64,000 nucleotides of DNA from JBGAHD01 sp044226395 (GTDB lineage Bacteria > Pseudomonadota > Gammaproteobacteria > Xanthomonadales > Ahniellaceae). This document shows positions 27,837-36,417 of this stretch, one piece after another (the first letter of the stretch is position 1; each line of letters begins with the position of its first letter). The notes beneath the pieces were generated by a model. That model was not told the DNA's origin. It saw nothing but the letters and a program-made list of their open reading frames with translations, and searched no databases. The stretch is from NCBI GenBank assembly GCA_044226395.1, contig JBGAHD010000006.1:124001-188000 (forward strand), in the 5' to 3' direction. The position numbers were made by a program, and so were the translations under genes.

Positions 27837-28300
27837 GGTGCATGGACGACGGGTGGCATTGGACGAATCTGTCGGAAGCCAATTCCCGCACCAAGGCAAA
27901 AGGTGAAAGCCGAGAGCATTCCCATCGCCGCCCCGAACATCGCCGAGCTCAAGGTTGAAGGCTGTGCCGTCCACTGTGCAAAGTCTTGACTGTGCACACC
28001 CCACTGCAGAGCCAGCAGATAGTTGAACGCCGTCATCAAGACCGCCCCCGCGACTAGACCAGCGAGACACAGTGGAAGTGCGGTTAGGCGACCCTTCGAT
28101 CTCAACCACAGTGCCAGGGGAATGCCAATCCCGAGATCTGCAATGACGCAAACAGGGAAGACAATTATCAGGGCCGACAGCGCTGGGATCGCGATACTTT
28201 TGAGCAAGATCGTGAGTAGAGCGGCCATGATCAATGCAGGCGCCAGCGCTCCAAGAAAGACGCCTGACATCAGCGGGCGCGAATGCTGCGAGTGTTTCAA
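27833..28300 (-). CDS. multi-pass membrane protein, unknown function
   Basis: 155 residues from TTG 28300, chosen because AAGGAG lies 5 nt upstream; an internal ATG (MSGVFLGALAP) is 11 codons later. About four membrane segments are visible (ALIMAALLTILL, LIIVFPVCVIADLGIGIPLA, LPLCLAGLVAGAVLMTAF, MFGAAMGMLSAFTFCLGAGI). Its stop overlaps the start of the secreted-protein gene, so they form a two-gene unit. No transporter or enzyme signature. Confidence 0.6.
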   Translation of the reverse strand: MKHSQHSRPLMSGVFLGALAPALIMAALLTILLKSIAIPALSALIIVFPVCVIADLGIGIPLALWLRSKGRLTALPLCLAGLVAGAVLMTAFNYLLALQWGVHSQDFAQWTAQPSTLSSAMFGAAMGMLSAFTFCLGAGIGFRQIRPMPPVVHAP

Positions 28301-28316
28301 GGCAACTCCTTCTTGA

Positions 28317-28604
28317 CTAGCCGTTGGCGAGCGCCAGCAACCTCTCGCCCGATTCGCTGAGCACTCGACCATATCCCTGTCGTTGATCCGCCAAGGCCGT
28401 CTCGTAACAACCAGAGAGCGCCTGACGCGCCAATGCCGCCAAGCGCGTCCTGGCCATGAATCTCGACCAGCGGGGCCACGCCGCGCGAACCACATGCCAG
28501 TGGACATCTACGAGGCAATTCACCACGCGACGACCGAGTGAGGCGACCCATTGAGCGACTTTACACCCTCGCCTGATGAGCAAGACTCCGTATTGTCCAG
28601 CCAA
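28317..28604 (-). CDS. possible small hypothetical protein
   Basis: 95 codons from a TTG at 28604. The C-terminal two-thirds (ARTRLAALARQALSGCYETA, RVLSESGERLLALANG) look like a helical protein; the first part is less convincing, and an internal GTG may be the real start. A second minus-strand frame overlaps it almost completely, so the assignment is uncertain. Confidence 0.35.
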   Translation of the reverse strand: MAGQYGVLLIRRGCKVAQWVASLGRRVVNCLVDVHWHVVRAAWPRWSRFMARTRLAALARQALSGCYETALADQRQGYGRVLSESGERLLALANG

Positions 28605-28953
28605 TCGGACAAGTTCGTGCGCCTTTGGTTGATCATCGTGAGGATCATTGCTGGCGCAATCCGTCTTGCGTCCATCATGAGACGGTTCCAGTCATCGCTT
28701 TGGCACGCTTTGGGTTCTGGCGGAATTCTCGTCGTGGCGCTAGGTGCTGCCATTTCAGCGCCGCCCCGTGTTCGAAGCGCGCTCGCAAGTCAGCCGGCAT
28801 GGCCCTGGTCATAGCGCGCAAGCTTGATCCCGTTCGTGACGCCGTGCGCTTGATTCGCACTACTTGCCGAGCCTCAAAGTAGCACTGGACCGCAGATCGA
28901 TGGGCGTTTGATTGCGCCGTGCGTTAGCGTTGAAGCGTGGCTACCACCACTCA
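28605..28953. other. 349-bp stretch with no confident gene
   Basis: Short frames exist on both strands, including a hydrophobic plus-strand frame from about 28551 to 28814, but none has a good start site or family motif. Likely degenerate spacer in the accessory island. Confidence 0.35.
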
Positions 28954-29382
28954 TCAGCTGGCGAGCTTGATCTTCAAGAGGTAAAAAGCTGCGACCAATC
29001 GCACCATCAACGTCTGTCGTGGTCGTCGAATGACCGAGGCCAGCGTATCCGTGCCTCGCTGACCATAGTGATTCAAGGCTTCCAGCGCCTGCAATTGGAG
29101 CAACTCGTCCCTTGAGTCGACGGCGAGTTTTCGCACCAAGGCCTCTGTATCGGCAGCGAAAGAATCGATTCTGAGAATCGCCTTGAGGGCGAAGCTTCTG
29201 GTCATGCCAGATTCGTCTGAATCCGAACTCGCCAAAAGCCTGAAGAGTGTGGGCAGCTGGTTGGCGTAGGACGGGTCAAGGTCGTCGGCCATATCGAAGG
29301 CGTCGTCACAAGCAAACCCGTCGTCGCTGTAGCGGAGAATCGCAATCAGCCGATCGATGTCGATTCGCTCTTCGCTGCTCAT
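28954..29382 (-). CDS. small HEAT-repeat-like protein
   Basis: 142 residues from ATG 29382 (MSSEERIDIDRLIAILRYSD). Helical pairs with HEAT spacing are seen: TLFRLLASSDSDESGMTRSF, ALKAILRIDSFAADTEAL, DELLQLQALEALNHYG, VRLVAAFYLLKIKLAS. Small solo HEAT proteins are common as scaffolds and as immunity proteins beside polymorphic toxins. No toxin is adjacent. It is the rightmost gene of the island. Confidence 0.6.
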   Translation of the reverse strand: MSSEERIDIDRLIAILRYSDDGFACDDAFDMADDLDPSYANQLPTLFRLLASSDSDESGMTRSFALKAILRIDSFAADTEALVRKLAVDSRDELLQLQALEALNHYGQRGTDTLASVIRRPRQTLMVRLVAAFYLLKIKLAS

Positions 29383-29766
29383 AGCACGTAGCCTACAAGG
29401 CGATTCTCTTTGCGCATCTTAGCTGCGACTAGAAGGGTTGGCCGACATAGAAGCTCGCCATCAGCCGCTGCCTCGGGAGAACATCGATGACGGATGTCCA
29501 AAGGAAAACTCGGGTTTCCGCGGAATTCACATCGCTTCGGTGACGTGTCCTGTGACCACGCTCGAAGTCGCCGATCGTCGCGTCTGGATGCCTGGCGACC
29601 CCGCCCCAGCCAGTGCCCATGCCACGCGCGGTTGCACGCACTTTCGACTCACGCCGAAGCTCGCACGCTTTCACGGCCGTTTGAACTCCCACGCCCGACA
29701 CTCTAGCCTTGTCGGCCTTTCCAGATCACGCGCGGCCGCCTCCCTTCGGCGCCCGCATCACGACAC
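29383..29766. other. 384-bp gap before the TlpA-like gene
   Basis: It holds a minus-strand frame (29429-29701) with Arg/Gly-rich, protein-unlike composition that I do not accept as a gene. No clear promoter or terminator was found. It marks the transition from the island back to GC-rich core DNA. Confidence 0.4.
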
Positions 29767-30327
29767 ATGCTCAATCGCACGAATCTCTTGATCCTCCTCG
29801 TGGCCTTTATTGGCGGCGGCGGTGGCTTTCTGGTGGGACAACGTTTCTTGGCGCCGCCACCACCGCCGAAGAGCACCAGCCAGGCATCGGTGCCCGGCTA
29901 CGACGTCGGTGATTCCGTCAGCGCGGTCGTGTTGCGCACCCTCGACGGTCGCGAGATCCGTCTCGATGCGTTCCAGGGCCATCTCGTGGTGTTGAACTTC
30001 TGGGCAACGTGGTGCCCGCCCTGCATCGAGGAGATGCCGGCGCTCGAGGACTTTCACCTGACGCAAGGCGAGCAAGGCACGCGCGTGATTGGCGTCGCGC
30101 TCGACGAGCCGGAGGCGATCTCGGCCTTTCTCCAGAAAGTCCCGGTGACTTATCCGATCGCGGTCGAGGCGCCCGGTGCGACGGATCTTTCCGTGCGCAT
30201 GGGCAATGCGCGCGGGGTGCTTCCCTTCAGCGTGTTGATCGGTCGCGACGGCCGGGTGCTTGATCGACACGCCGGCAAACTCGACGCGGAAAGTCTCGCG
30301 GCTTGGATCGATCGTCAGTCGCGCTAA
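29767..30327 (+). CDS. TlpA-family periplasmic thiol-disulfide reductase
   Basis: 186 residues from ATG 29767. A single N-terminal anchor (LLILLVAFIGGGGGFLVG) precedes a Pro-rich linker and a thioredoxin fold facing the periplasm. The active site is NFWATWCPPCIEEM (C83, C86). The cis-Pro loop is GVLPFSVLIGRDG. TlpA/ResA proteins reduce disulfides, often during cytochrome c or copper-site assembly, and take electrons from a DsbD- or CcdA-type membrane protein. The DsbD in this window could supply it, but they are 11 kb apart. Confidence 0.9.
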   Translation: MLNRTNLLILLVAFIGGGGGFLVGQRFLAPPPPPKSTSQASVPGYDVGDSVSAVVLRTLDGREIRLDAFQGHLVVLNFWATWCPPCIEEMPALEDFHLTQGEQGTRVIGVALDEPEAISAFLQKVPVTYPIAVEAPGATDLSVRMGNARGVLPFSVLIGRDGRVLDRHAGKLDAESLAAWIDRQSR

Positions 30328-30680
30328 TGGGCGTGGTGCTGGCGCGCTGACGCGCGCGTTATCGCCCGAGACACGTTCGAGCGCCTCGTTCACGTCGCTT
30401 TAGACGTTCGACTACCGCCACCGTTTCGTTGGCAAGCAACTGATTTCCCGGTGATTCGCCAGCCGTTCGCGCAGGTGGCGGCCCATTCACTTTGTCTATC
30501 TAAATTTGTGCGCCCTCCGCAAGGCGTAATGCACGCCCGTCTCGATGTCCATCCGACCTCCGTCTTGAGGTTGACTCATGCCTAGGCCTGCCATAGTGTC
30601 GGGGCTCGGTCCGGGGTAGGGGTCTGCCCTGGACTCAACCGGTATTGGCGGCCGCGACGCCGCTCTAGTGGGGGTCCAAC
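30328..30680. other. 353-bp upstream region of the P-domain protein gene
   Basis: A short GCGCG/CGCGC hairpin lies just after the TlpA stop (about 30342-30357) without a U-run. Further on, TTGACT followed by CATAGT (about 30571-30597) is a possible but poorly spaced (15-nt) promoter. A GGGGGT ribosome-binding site precedes ATG 30681. No gene is seen. Confidence 0.4.
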
Positions 30681-33605
30681 ATGTCTATCAAGCGTCATGC
30701 GCCATTGGCGCTGGCCGTTGCTGCGGCTAGTTTCCTGGCGTCTTTCTCGTATTCCGAACCCGCGAAGGCGGCCTCGCCGCCCGAACTGTTCAAGCCGACC
30801 TTTATCAGTCGGCAGGCGGCCAAGGTCGCCGTGTCTGCTCCGGTGAGCAGCTTGAACATGGCCGAGCCGATCCTCGACGTGTCGAACCTGCCGACCAGTG
30901 GTCCGCGCAACCCGTCGATGCCGAAGGCCGAACGCATCAAGAACCAGCTGCCGTACGGCGAAGGTCCCGATGGCGCGATCTCGGCGCAGCCGTTCGCGCC
31001 CGCCGCGATGCCGCCGACGATCGTGAACTTCGAGGGCATCAACAACACCTCGAATGGTTCGCTGTTTGGCTTCACCGTGTCGCCGCCCGATACCAATGGC
31101 GACGTCGGTCGTTCGCACTATGTGCAGACGGTCAATCTGGCCATGCAGGTCTTCCGTCTGGATGGCACGCCGCTGACCGGCGTGTTCAAGATGAGCGATC
31201 TGTTCGCGGCCCTGGGCACGACCAATGCCTGCGCCAACGGCGACGACGATGGCGACCCGATCGTGCTCTACGATCATCTGGCCGATCGCTGGATGCTGTC
31301 GCAGTTCGCGACGGAAGGTCCGCCGACTCACCAGTGCATCGCGATCTCGCAGACGGGCGACCCGACGGGCGCTTACTACGTCTACGACTTCGTCATGCCC
31401 AATGACAAGTTCAACGACTATCCGCATTTCGGCGTGTGGCCCGACGGCTACTACATGACCGACAACCAGTTCACCGGTAACACCTTCTCCGGTGGCGGCG
31501 CGTTCGCGTTCAACCGCGCGAAGATGCTGGTGGGCGATCCGACGGCGAACTTCGTTTACTTCGACTTCGCCAATGTCGACGTGAATCTGGGCGGCATGCT
31601 GCCGACCGATCTCGACGGTCCGCCGAGCGCGACGCCGCGTCCGGCGATGATCGCCATGTTCACGGCGACCGAATTCGGCGATCCGGGTGGAGACGGTATC
31701 CGTCTGTGGGAATTCACGCCCAACTACACCACGCCGGCGTCGTCGACGATGGTCGAGATCACCACGGAAGCGGCGCCGATCGCGGTCGCGCCGTTTGATC
31801 CGGTCACGCCCTCGGGTCGCACCGATGTGCCGCAGCCCGGCACCACGGCGCGCCTGGATACGATCGCCGATCGTCTGATGCATCGCGTGCAGTACCGCAA
31901 GTTCCCGACCTTCGAGACCCTGGTGCTGTCGCACACGGTCGACGTGTCGGGCGACACCACGGCCGCGGTGTTCCGCGGTGGCGTGCGTTACTACGAGTTG
32001 CGCAAGCCCACGGCGGGCGCTTGGGCCGTCAACGAGCAAGCCTCGCTGGCCGGCGCGCCGGGCGACACGCTCAACCGCTGGATGCCTTCGGCGGCGATGG
32101 ACGGTCAAGGCAATATCGCGGTGGGCTACAGCGTGTCCTCGGGCACGGTGTTCCCGGGCGTGAGCTACGCGGGCCGTTTGGCCAGCGATCCGCCGGGTGG
32201 CCTGGCGCAGGGCGAAGCGTCGATCATCGCGGGCTCGCGTTCGCAGACGAGCACCGGCGCGCGTTGGGGCGACTATGCCTCGATGTCGGTCGATCCAGTC
32301 GACGATTGCACGTTCTGGTTCACCACCGAGTACTACGGCACGGCTCCGCCCGCTTGCGGCGCGGCCACGCAGTGCTGGCAGACGCGCATCGCGTCGTTCC
32401 GTTTCCCCAGCTGCCCGGCGGCGCCGCTCAACGGCCGCATCCAGGGCACCGTGCGTGACTCGGTGACGAATGCGCCAGTCGGTGGCGTGACCGTTCTCGC
32501 GGGTAATGGCTACGCGGGTTCGACCGATGCCGCTGGCGTCTACTCGATCTCGGTGCCGGCCAGCACGGTCGACATGAGCGCGACCAAGACCGGCTATTCG
32601 AATGGCACGGCCAGCGGCGTTGCCGTGCCGGCCGGTGGTTTCGTCACGCGCAACTTCTCCATCGTCGGCGTGCCGACGCTGACGGCGCCGACGCGCACGT
32701 TCACCGACGCGGTTGTCGGCGGCAACGGCAATGGCGTGATCGACATCGACGAGTGCCCAGTGCTGACGATTCCCGCCGTGAACACCGGCGCGGGCGCCGC
32801 CACCAACACGCAGGGCGTGTTGAGCACGAGCACGCCGAATGTGACCATCACCGCCGCCAATGCCAGCTACGGCACCGTGGCGCCAGGTGGCACGGCCAAT
32901 AACACGCCGGGCTACATCATCCAGACGGGCACGACGTATTCGGTTGGCCAGCCGATCGACTTCAGTTTGAACCTGACGTCGACGGAAGGCTCGTGGACGC
33001 AAGCCTTCAGCTTGCCCACGGGTTCGCCGGCGGGTGCGCCGGTCGACTTTCCGACCACGCCGGCTTCGCCGGTGGCGATCCCCGACAACACGCCAGCAGG
33101 CGCCGACCTCGCGCTGCCAGTCGCGGGTTTGACCAGCAATGTATCGAACGTGACGGTGTCGGTGCGCATCACCCACACCTGGGTCGGTGACTTGATCCTG
33201 CGCCTGACGGCACCGAACGGTGGTCCGACCGTGGTTCTCGCGGCCAATCCGGGCGGCGGCAACGCCAACTCCGACAACCTCGGCGTGGATTGCCCGGCAA
33301 GCAGCAACGACTTGATCTTCACGGACACCGCGTCGATCACGCTCGACACCTTGGCCAGTAACCTGACCAATGTCGCGGGCAGCTTCCGTCCGAACCAGCC
33401 ACTGTCGACCTTCCGAGGCCTGCCGGCGGCGACGGCGAACGGCAACTGGACGTTCAACGCGGCGGACAGCGCGTCGATCGACACCGGCGCCATCGTCTGC
33501 GTGACGCTGACCATCGATGGCTTTACCTCCACCGCGGGCAACTGCTCGGTGCCGCCGACGGAGGGTGTGTTCCTGAATGGCTTCGAGGATCCGATCCTGC
33601 ACTGA
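30681..33605 (+). CDS. large secreted protein: conserved unknown N-domain, carboxypeptidase-regulatory-like domain, P-domain, GFE tail
   Basis: 974 residues. Signal peptide MSIKRHAPLALAVAAASFLA ends near AKA. Residues about 100-585 form a beta-rich region of unknown function (SPPDTNGDVGRSHYVQTVN, VLYDHLADRWMLSQF, RWGDYASMSVDPVDDCTFW), propeller-like and with Asp-rich turns that could bind calcium. A carboxypeptidase regulatory-like domain follows (GRIQGTVRDSVTNAPVGGVT, about 585-660). A proprotein-convertase P-domain (about 787-945: VSVRITHTWVGDLILRLTAP, GNWTFNAADSASIDTG) is near the end. The last residues are TEGVFLNGFEDPILH. No protease triad is visible, so it is not itself a subtilase. Probably extracellular. 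Confidence 0.85.
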   Translation: MSIKRHAPLALAVAAASFLASFSYSEPAKAASPPELFKPTFISRQAAKVAVSAPVSSLNMAEPILDVSNLPTSGPRNPSMPKAERIKNQLPYGEGPDGAISAQPFAPAAMPPTIVNFEGINNTSNGSLFGFTVSPPDTNGDVGRSHYVQTVNLAMQVFRLDGTPLTGVFKMSDLFAALGTTNACANGDDDGDPIVLYDHLADRWMLSQFATEGPPTHQCIAISQTGDPTGAYYVYDFVMPNDKFNDYPHFGVWPDGYYMTDNQFTGNTFSGGGAFAFNRAKMLVGDPTANFVYFDFANVDVNLGGMLPTDLDGPPSATPRPAMIAMFTATEFGDPGGDGIRLWEFTPNYTTPASSTMVEITTEAAPIAVAPFDPVTPSGRTDVPQPGTTARLDTIADRLMHRVQYRKFPTFETLVLSHTVDVSGDTTAAVFRGGVRYYELRKPTAGAWAVNEQASLAGAPGDTLNRWMPSAAMDGQGNIAVGYSVSSGTVFPGVSYAGRLASDPPGGLAQGEASIIAGSRSQTSTGARWGDYASMSVDPVDDCTFWFTTEYYGTAPPACGAATQCWQTRIASFRFPSCPAAPLNGRIQGTVRDSVTNAPVGGVTVLAGNGYAGSTDAAGVYSISVPASTVDMSATKTGYSNGTASGVAVPAGGFVTRNFSIVGVPTLTAPTRTFTDAVVGGNGNGVIDIDECPVLTIPAVNTGAGAATNTQGVLSTSTPNVTITAANASYGTVAPGGTANNTPGYIIQTGTTYSVGQPIDFSLNLTSTEGSWTQAFSLPTGSPAGAPVDFPTTPASPVAIPDNTPAGADLALPVAGLTSNVSNVTVSVRITHTWVGDLILRLTAPNGGPTVVLAANPGGGNANSDNLGVDCPASSNDLIFTDTASITLDTLASNLTNVAGSFRPNQPLSTFRGLPAATANGNWTFNAADSASIDTGAIVCVTLTIDGFTSTAGNCSVPPTEGVFLNGFEDPILH

Positions 33606-33630
33606 TCGGGCGACGACTCGAAGTGATCCA

Positions 33631-33662
33631 CGGGGCGGCCTTCGGGCCGCCCCTTTTTTTTG
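33631..33662 (+). terminator. intrinsic terminator after the P-domain protein gene
   Basis: Stem GGGGCGGCC/GGCCGCCCC with a TTCG loop followed by TTTTTTTTT, 26 nt after the stop. Its core closely matches the terminator after the subtilase gene. Confidence 0.92.
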
Positions 33663-33691
33663 GCTTGGGTCTGCCGCGGAAACGCGGTTGA

Positions 33692-33874
33692 GGACACCCA
33701 CCCATTGCCCCCTCGACACGCGAAGTCGAGGACACCCATCAACTTCGTTCCGAAGATCGCGGACTCCAAAACGGGGACACCCACGAACCGCCGCGAATGG
33801 GGACATCCACAAACCGTCCCCTCGCAAACCACCCCCTCGAACGCACCACAACCGCGCCAATCCAGGACACCCAC
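33692..33874. repeat. cluster of five GGACACCCAC decamers
   Basis: GGACACCCA[C/T] occurs at 33692-33701, 33730-33739, 33775-33784 and 33865-33874, with a one-base variant GGACATCCAC at 33801-33810. All are direct copies with spacings of 38, 45, 26 and 64 nt. They fill the non-coding space between the terminator at 33662 and aroQ. The rest of the gap (33606-34031) has no gene. Function unknown; a protein-binding array or eroded interspersed repeat is possible. Confidence 0.75.
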
Positions 33875-34031
33875 CCTTCCTCAACGCCCCAGGATCGCGC
33901 ATTCCGCGCCCCCGCCCGCGCGCCTTCGCGCAAACGAATGTATGAAATCCGCGTTTAACCTCCCGGCAATTTCGGCGATCTAGACAAGAACTCACCCTGC
34001 ACGCACACTAGCGCCCCCGCGAGGAGCCGCC

Positions 34032-34508
34032 GTGCCCGCCATTCTCGTTCTCAACGGACCGAATCTTAATTTGCTGGGCTCGCGCGAACCCGCCGTGTAT
34101 GGCTACACGACTCTGGCGGAGATCGAGGGCGGCCTGCGCGAACGTGCCGCGCGAGCGGGCGTGAGCCTGGATTGTCTGCAATCCAACAGCGAACTGGCCT
34201 TGATCGAGCGCGTGCACCGCGCGCGCACGGACGGCACGCGCTTCATCGTGATCAACCCCGGCGCGTTCACGCACACCAGCGTGGCGTTGCGCGACGCGCT
34301 GGCGGCGGCGGCCGTGCCGTTCGTCGAGGTGCATCTGTCCAACGTGCACGCGCGCGAGGCCTTTCGCCGGCATTCGTACTTCTCCGATCTCGCCGTGGGC
34401 GTGATCGCGGGGTTCGGGCCGGCGGGCTACGCGATGGCGCTGGACGCGGTGCTCGACCGACTGCCCCGGGGCGAAGAGGGCGGCGGCGAGATTCAAACCG
34501 GGATCTGA
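34032..34508 (+). CDS. aroQ: 3-dehydroquinate dehydratase, type II
   Basis: 158 residues from GTG 34032, with GAGGAG 5 nt upstream. It has LNGPNLNLLGSREPAVYG (catalytic Tyr Y23), INPGAFTHTSVALRDAL (catalytic His H81) and VEVHLSNVHAREAFRRHS (H101). It dehydrates 3-dehydroquinate to 3-dehydroshikimate in aromatic amino acid synthesis and acts as a cytoplasmic dodecamer. It is the first gene of aroQ-accB-accC, a familiar order in Xanthomonadales and other proteobacteria. Confidence 0.97.
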   Translation: MPAILVLNGPNLNLLGSREPAVYGYTTLAEIEGGLRERAARAGVSLDCLQSNSELALIERVHRARTDGTRFIVINPGAFTHTSVALRDALAAAAVPFVEVHLSNVHAREAFRRHSYFSDLAVGVIAGFGPAGYAMALDAVLDRLPRGEEGGGEIQTGI

Positions 34509-34553
34509 ATTTTCTGGCGCGGCGCCTGGCGTCGCGCGATCGGGAGGCTAGAG

Positions 34554-35027
34554 ATGGACTTGCGAAAAATCAAAAAACTGATCGACCTGCTCGAAGAGTC
34601 GAATCTGGCGGAACTGGAAATCCACGAAGGCGAGGAAACCATTCGCCTGTCGCGCATGCCCAAGAACATGCCGATGACCATGGCCATGGCGCCCGCCGCC
34701 CCGCCGGTCACGCACGTGCATGTCGAACAACGCCCCACCGGCGGCGGTCAGCATCACGTCGACGGCGATGTCGGCGGCAAGGATCTGCCCGATGGCCACG
34801 TGGTGCGCTCGCCCATGGTCGGCACGTTCTACGCCTCGCCTAATCCCGACGCGCCCGCGTTCGTGAAGCTCGGTCAGCAGGTCAAGGCCGGCGAGACCCT
34901 GGGCATCATCGAAGCGATGAAGATGTTCAACCAGATCGAGGCCGATGTTTCCGGCACGGTCGCCGCCATCCTGGTCGGCAACGGCCAGCCGGTCGAGTTC
35001 GACGAACCGCTGTTCGTCATTTCCTGA
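34554..35027 (+). CDS. accB: biotin carboxyl carrier protein of acetyl-CoA carboxylase
   Basis: 157 residues. N-terminal helix MDLRKIKKLIDLLEESNLAE, a flexible Met/Ala/Pro/His linker, and a C-terminal biotinyl domain with the biotin-lysine K123 in IIEAMKMFN. It carries CO2 from biotin carboxylase to the carboxyltransferase in the first step of fatty acid synthesis. It lies 45 nt after aroQ and 11 nt before accC. Confidence 0.97.
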   Translation: MDLRKIKKLIDLLEESNLAELEIHEGEETIRLSRMPKNMPMTMAMAPAAPPVTHVHVEQRPTGGGQHHVDGDVGGKDLPDGHVVRSPMVGTFYASPNPDAPAFVKLGQQVKAGETLGIIEAMKMFNQIEADVSGTVAAILVGNGQPVEFDEPLFVIS

Positions 35028-35038
35028 GCGCGACGTCC

Positions 35039-36403
35039 ATGCTCGACAAAGTCGTCATCGCCAATCGCGGCGAGATCGCGCTGCGCGTGCTGCGCGCCTG
35101 CCACGCGCTGGGCATCAAGACGGTCGCGGTGCATTCCACGGTCGATCGAAATCTCAAGCACGTCGGCATGGCCGATGAGTCGGTGTGCATCGGCGCCGCG
35201 CCGGCGGCCGAGAGTTACCTCAACGTGCCGGCGATCATTGCCGCCGCCGAGGTCACCGATGCGCAGGCGATTCATCCCGGCTACGGCTTTTTGTCGGAGA
35301 ACGCCGACTTCGCCGAGCGCGTGGAGAAATCCGGCTTCATCTTCATCGGCCCCACCGCCGACGTGATTCGCCTGATGGGCGACAAGGTTGAAGCGATCAA
35401 GGCGATGAAAGCCGCGGGCGTGCCCTGCGTGCCGGGTTCGGGCGGCCCCTTGGGCGACGACGCGGTCGAGAACGCGCGCATCGCGCGCGAGATTGGCTTT
35501 CCCGTGATCATCAAGGCCGCCGGTGGTGGCGGTGGTCGCGGCATGCGCGTGGTGCATGCCGAAGCAGCGCTGGCCAACGCGATCAGCATGACCAAGACCG
35601 AGGCCAAGGCCGCCTTCGGCAACGACATGGTGTACATGGAGAAATTCCTGGAGAACCCACGCCATGTGGAAATCCAGGTTCTCGCCGACGGTCAAGGCAA
35701 CGCCATTCACCTGGGCGAACGCGATTGCTCGATGCAGCGTCGCCATCAGAAGGTCGTCGAGGAAGCGCCCGCGCCCGGCATCACCGACGAGATGCGCGCG
35801 GAGATCGGCAAGGTCTGCGTGGATGCCTGCTTGCGCATCGGCTATCGCGGCGCGGGCACGTTCGAGTTCCTGTTCCAGGATGGGCGCTTCTACTTCATCG
35901 AGATGAACACGCGCATCCAGGTCGAGCATCCGGTGACCGAACTCGTCACCGGCATCGATCTGGTGCGCGAGCAGTTGCTGATCGCCGCGGGTGAGAAGCT
36001 CTCGATCCGTCAGGATCAGATCGTGCTGCGCGGTCACGCGATCGAGTGCCGCATCAATGCCGAAGACCCCGACACCTTCATGCCCTCGCCCGGCCTGATC
36101 AAGCGTTTTCATCCGGCCGGTGGCCCGGGCGTGCGCCTGGACACGCACATCTACGACGGCTACCGCATTCCGCCGAATTACGATTCGATGATCGGCAAGC
36201 TGATCGTGCATGCGCCCGATCGCGCCACCGCCGTGGCTCGCATGCGCATCGCGCTGGCGGAACTGGTCGTCGATGGCATCAAGACCAACATTCCGCTGCA
36301 GCAACGTATCATGACCGATGCCGGCTTTCAGGCCGGTGGCCAGAACATTCACTATCTGGAAAAGCGCATCGCCGAGCGCAAGGACAAGGCCATCGCGCTG
36401 TAG
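35039..36403 (+). CDS. accC: biotin carboxylase subunit of acetyl-CoA carboxylase
   Basis: 454 residues, starting MLDKVVIANRGEIALRVLRA. ATP-grasp motifs AAGGGGRGMR and FYFIEMNTRIQVEHPVTE are intact, as are the metal and bicarbonate-binding segments (LGERDCSMQRRHQKVVEEAP). It carboxylates the biotin on AccB using ATP and bicarbonate. Last gene of the three-gene operon; a strong hairpin follows. Confidence 0.98.
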   Translation: MLDKVVIANRGEIALRVLRACHALGIKTVAVHSTVDRNLKHVGMADESVCIGAAPAAESYLNVPAIIAAAEVTDAQAIHPGYGFLSENADFAERVEKSGFIFIGPTADVIRLMGDKVEAIKAMKAAGVPCVPGSGGPLGDDAVENARIAREIGFPVIIKAAGGGGGRGMRVVHAEAALANAISMTKTEAKAAFGNDMVYMEKFLENPRHVEIQVLADGQGNAIHLGERDCSMQRRHQKVVEEAPAPGITDEMRAEIGKVCVDACLRIGYRGAGTFEFLFQDGRFYFIEMNTRIQVEHPVTELVTGIDLVREQLLIAAGEKLSIRQDQIVLRGHAIECRINAEDPDTFMPSPGLIKRFHPAGGPGVRLDTHIYDGYRIPPNYDSMIGKLIVHAPDRATAVARMRIALAELVVDGIKTNIPLQQRIMTDAGFQAGGQNIHYLEKRIAERKDKAIAL

Positions 36404-36417
36404 TTGCCGATGGCTTC

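Noticed and set aside
28520..28814. Overlapping short frames on both strands
   Set aside because: No start signal or family pattern; the two strands look equally weak.
29429..29701. 90-codon minus-strand frame between the island and the TlpA-like gene
   Set aside because: Arg/Gly-rich, no ribosome-binding site, no motif. Not accepted as a gene.
33692..33874. Possible CRISPR array from short repeats
   Set aside because: Decamers are too short, spacing is uneven (26-64 nt), and there are no cas genes.
30582..33995. 1137-codon antisense frame over the P-domain protein
   Set aside because: Arg-rich shadow; the plus strand has signal peptide, P-domain and terminator.
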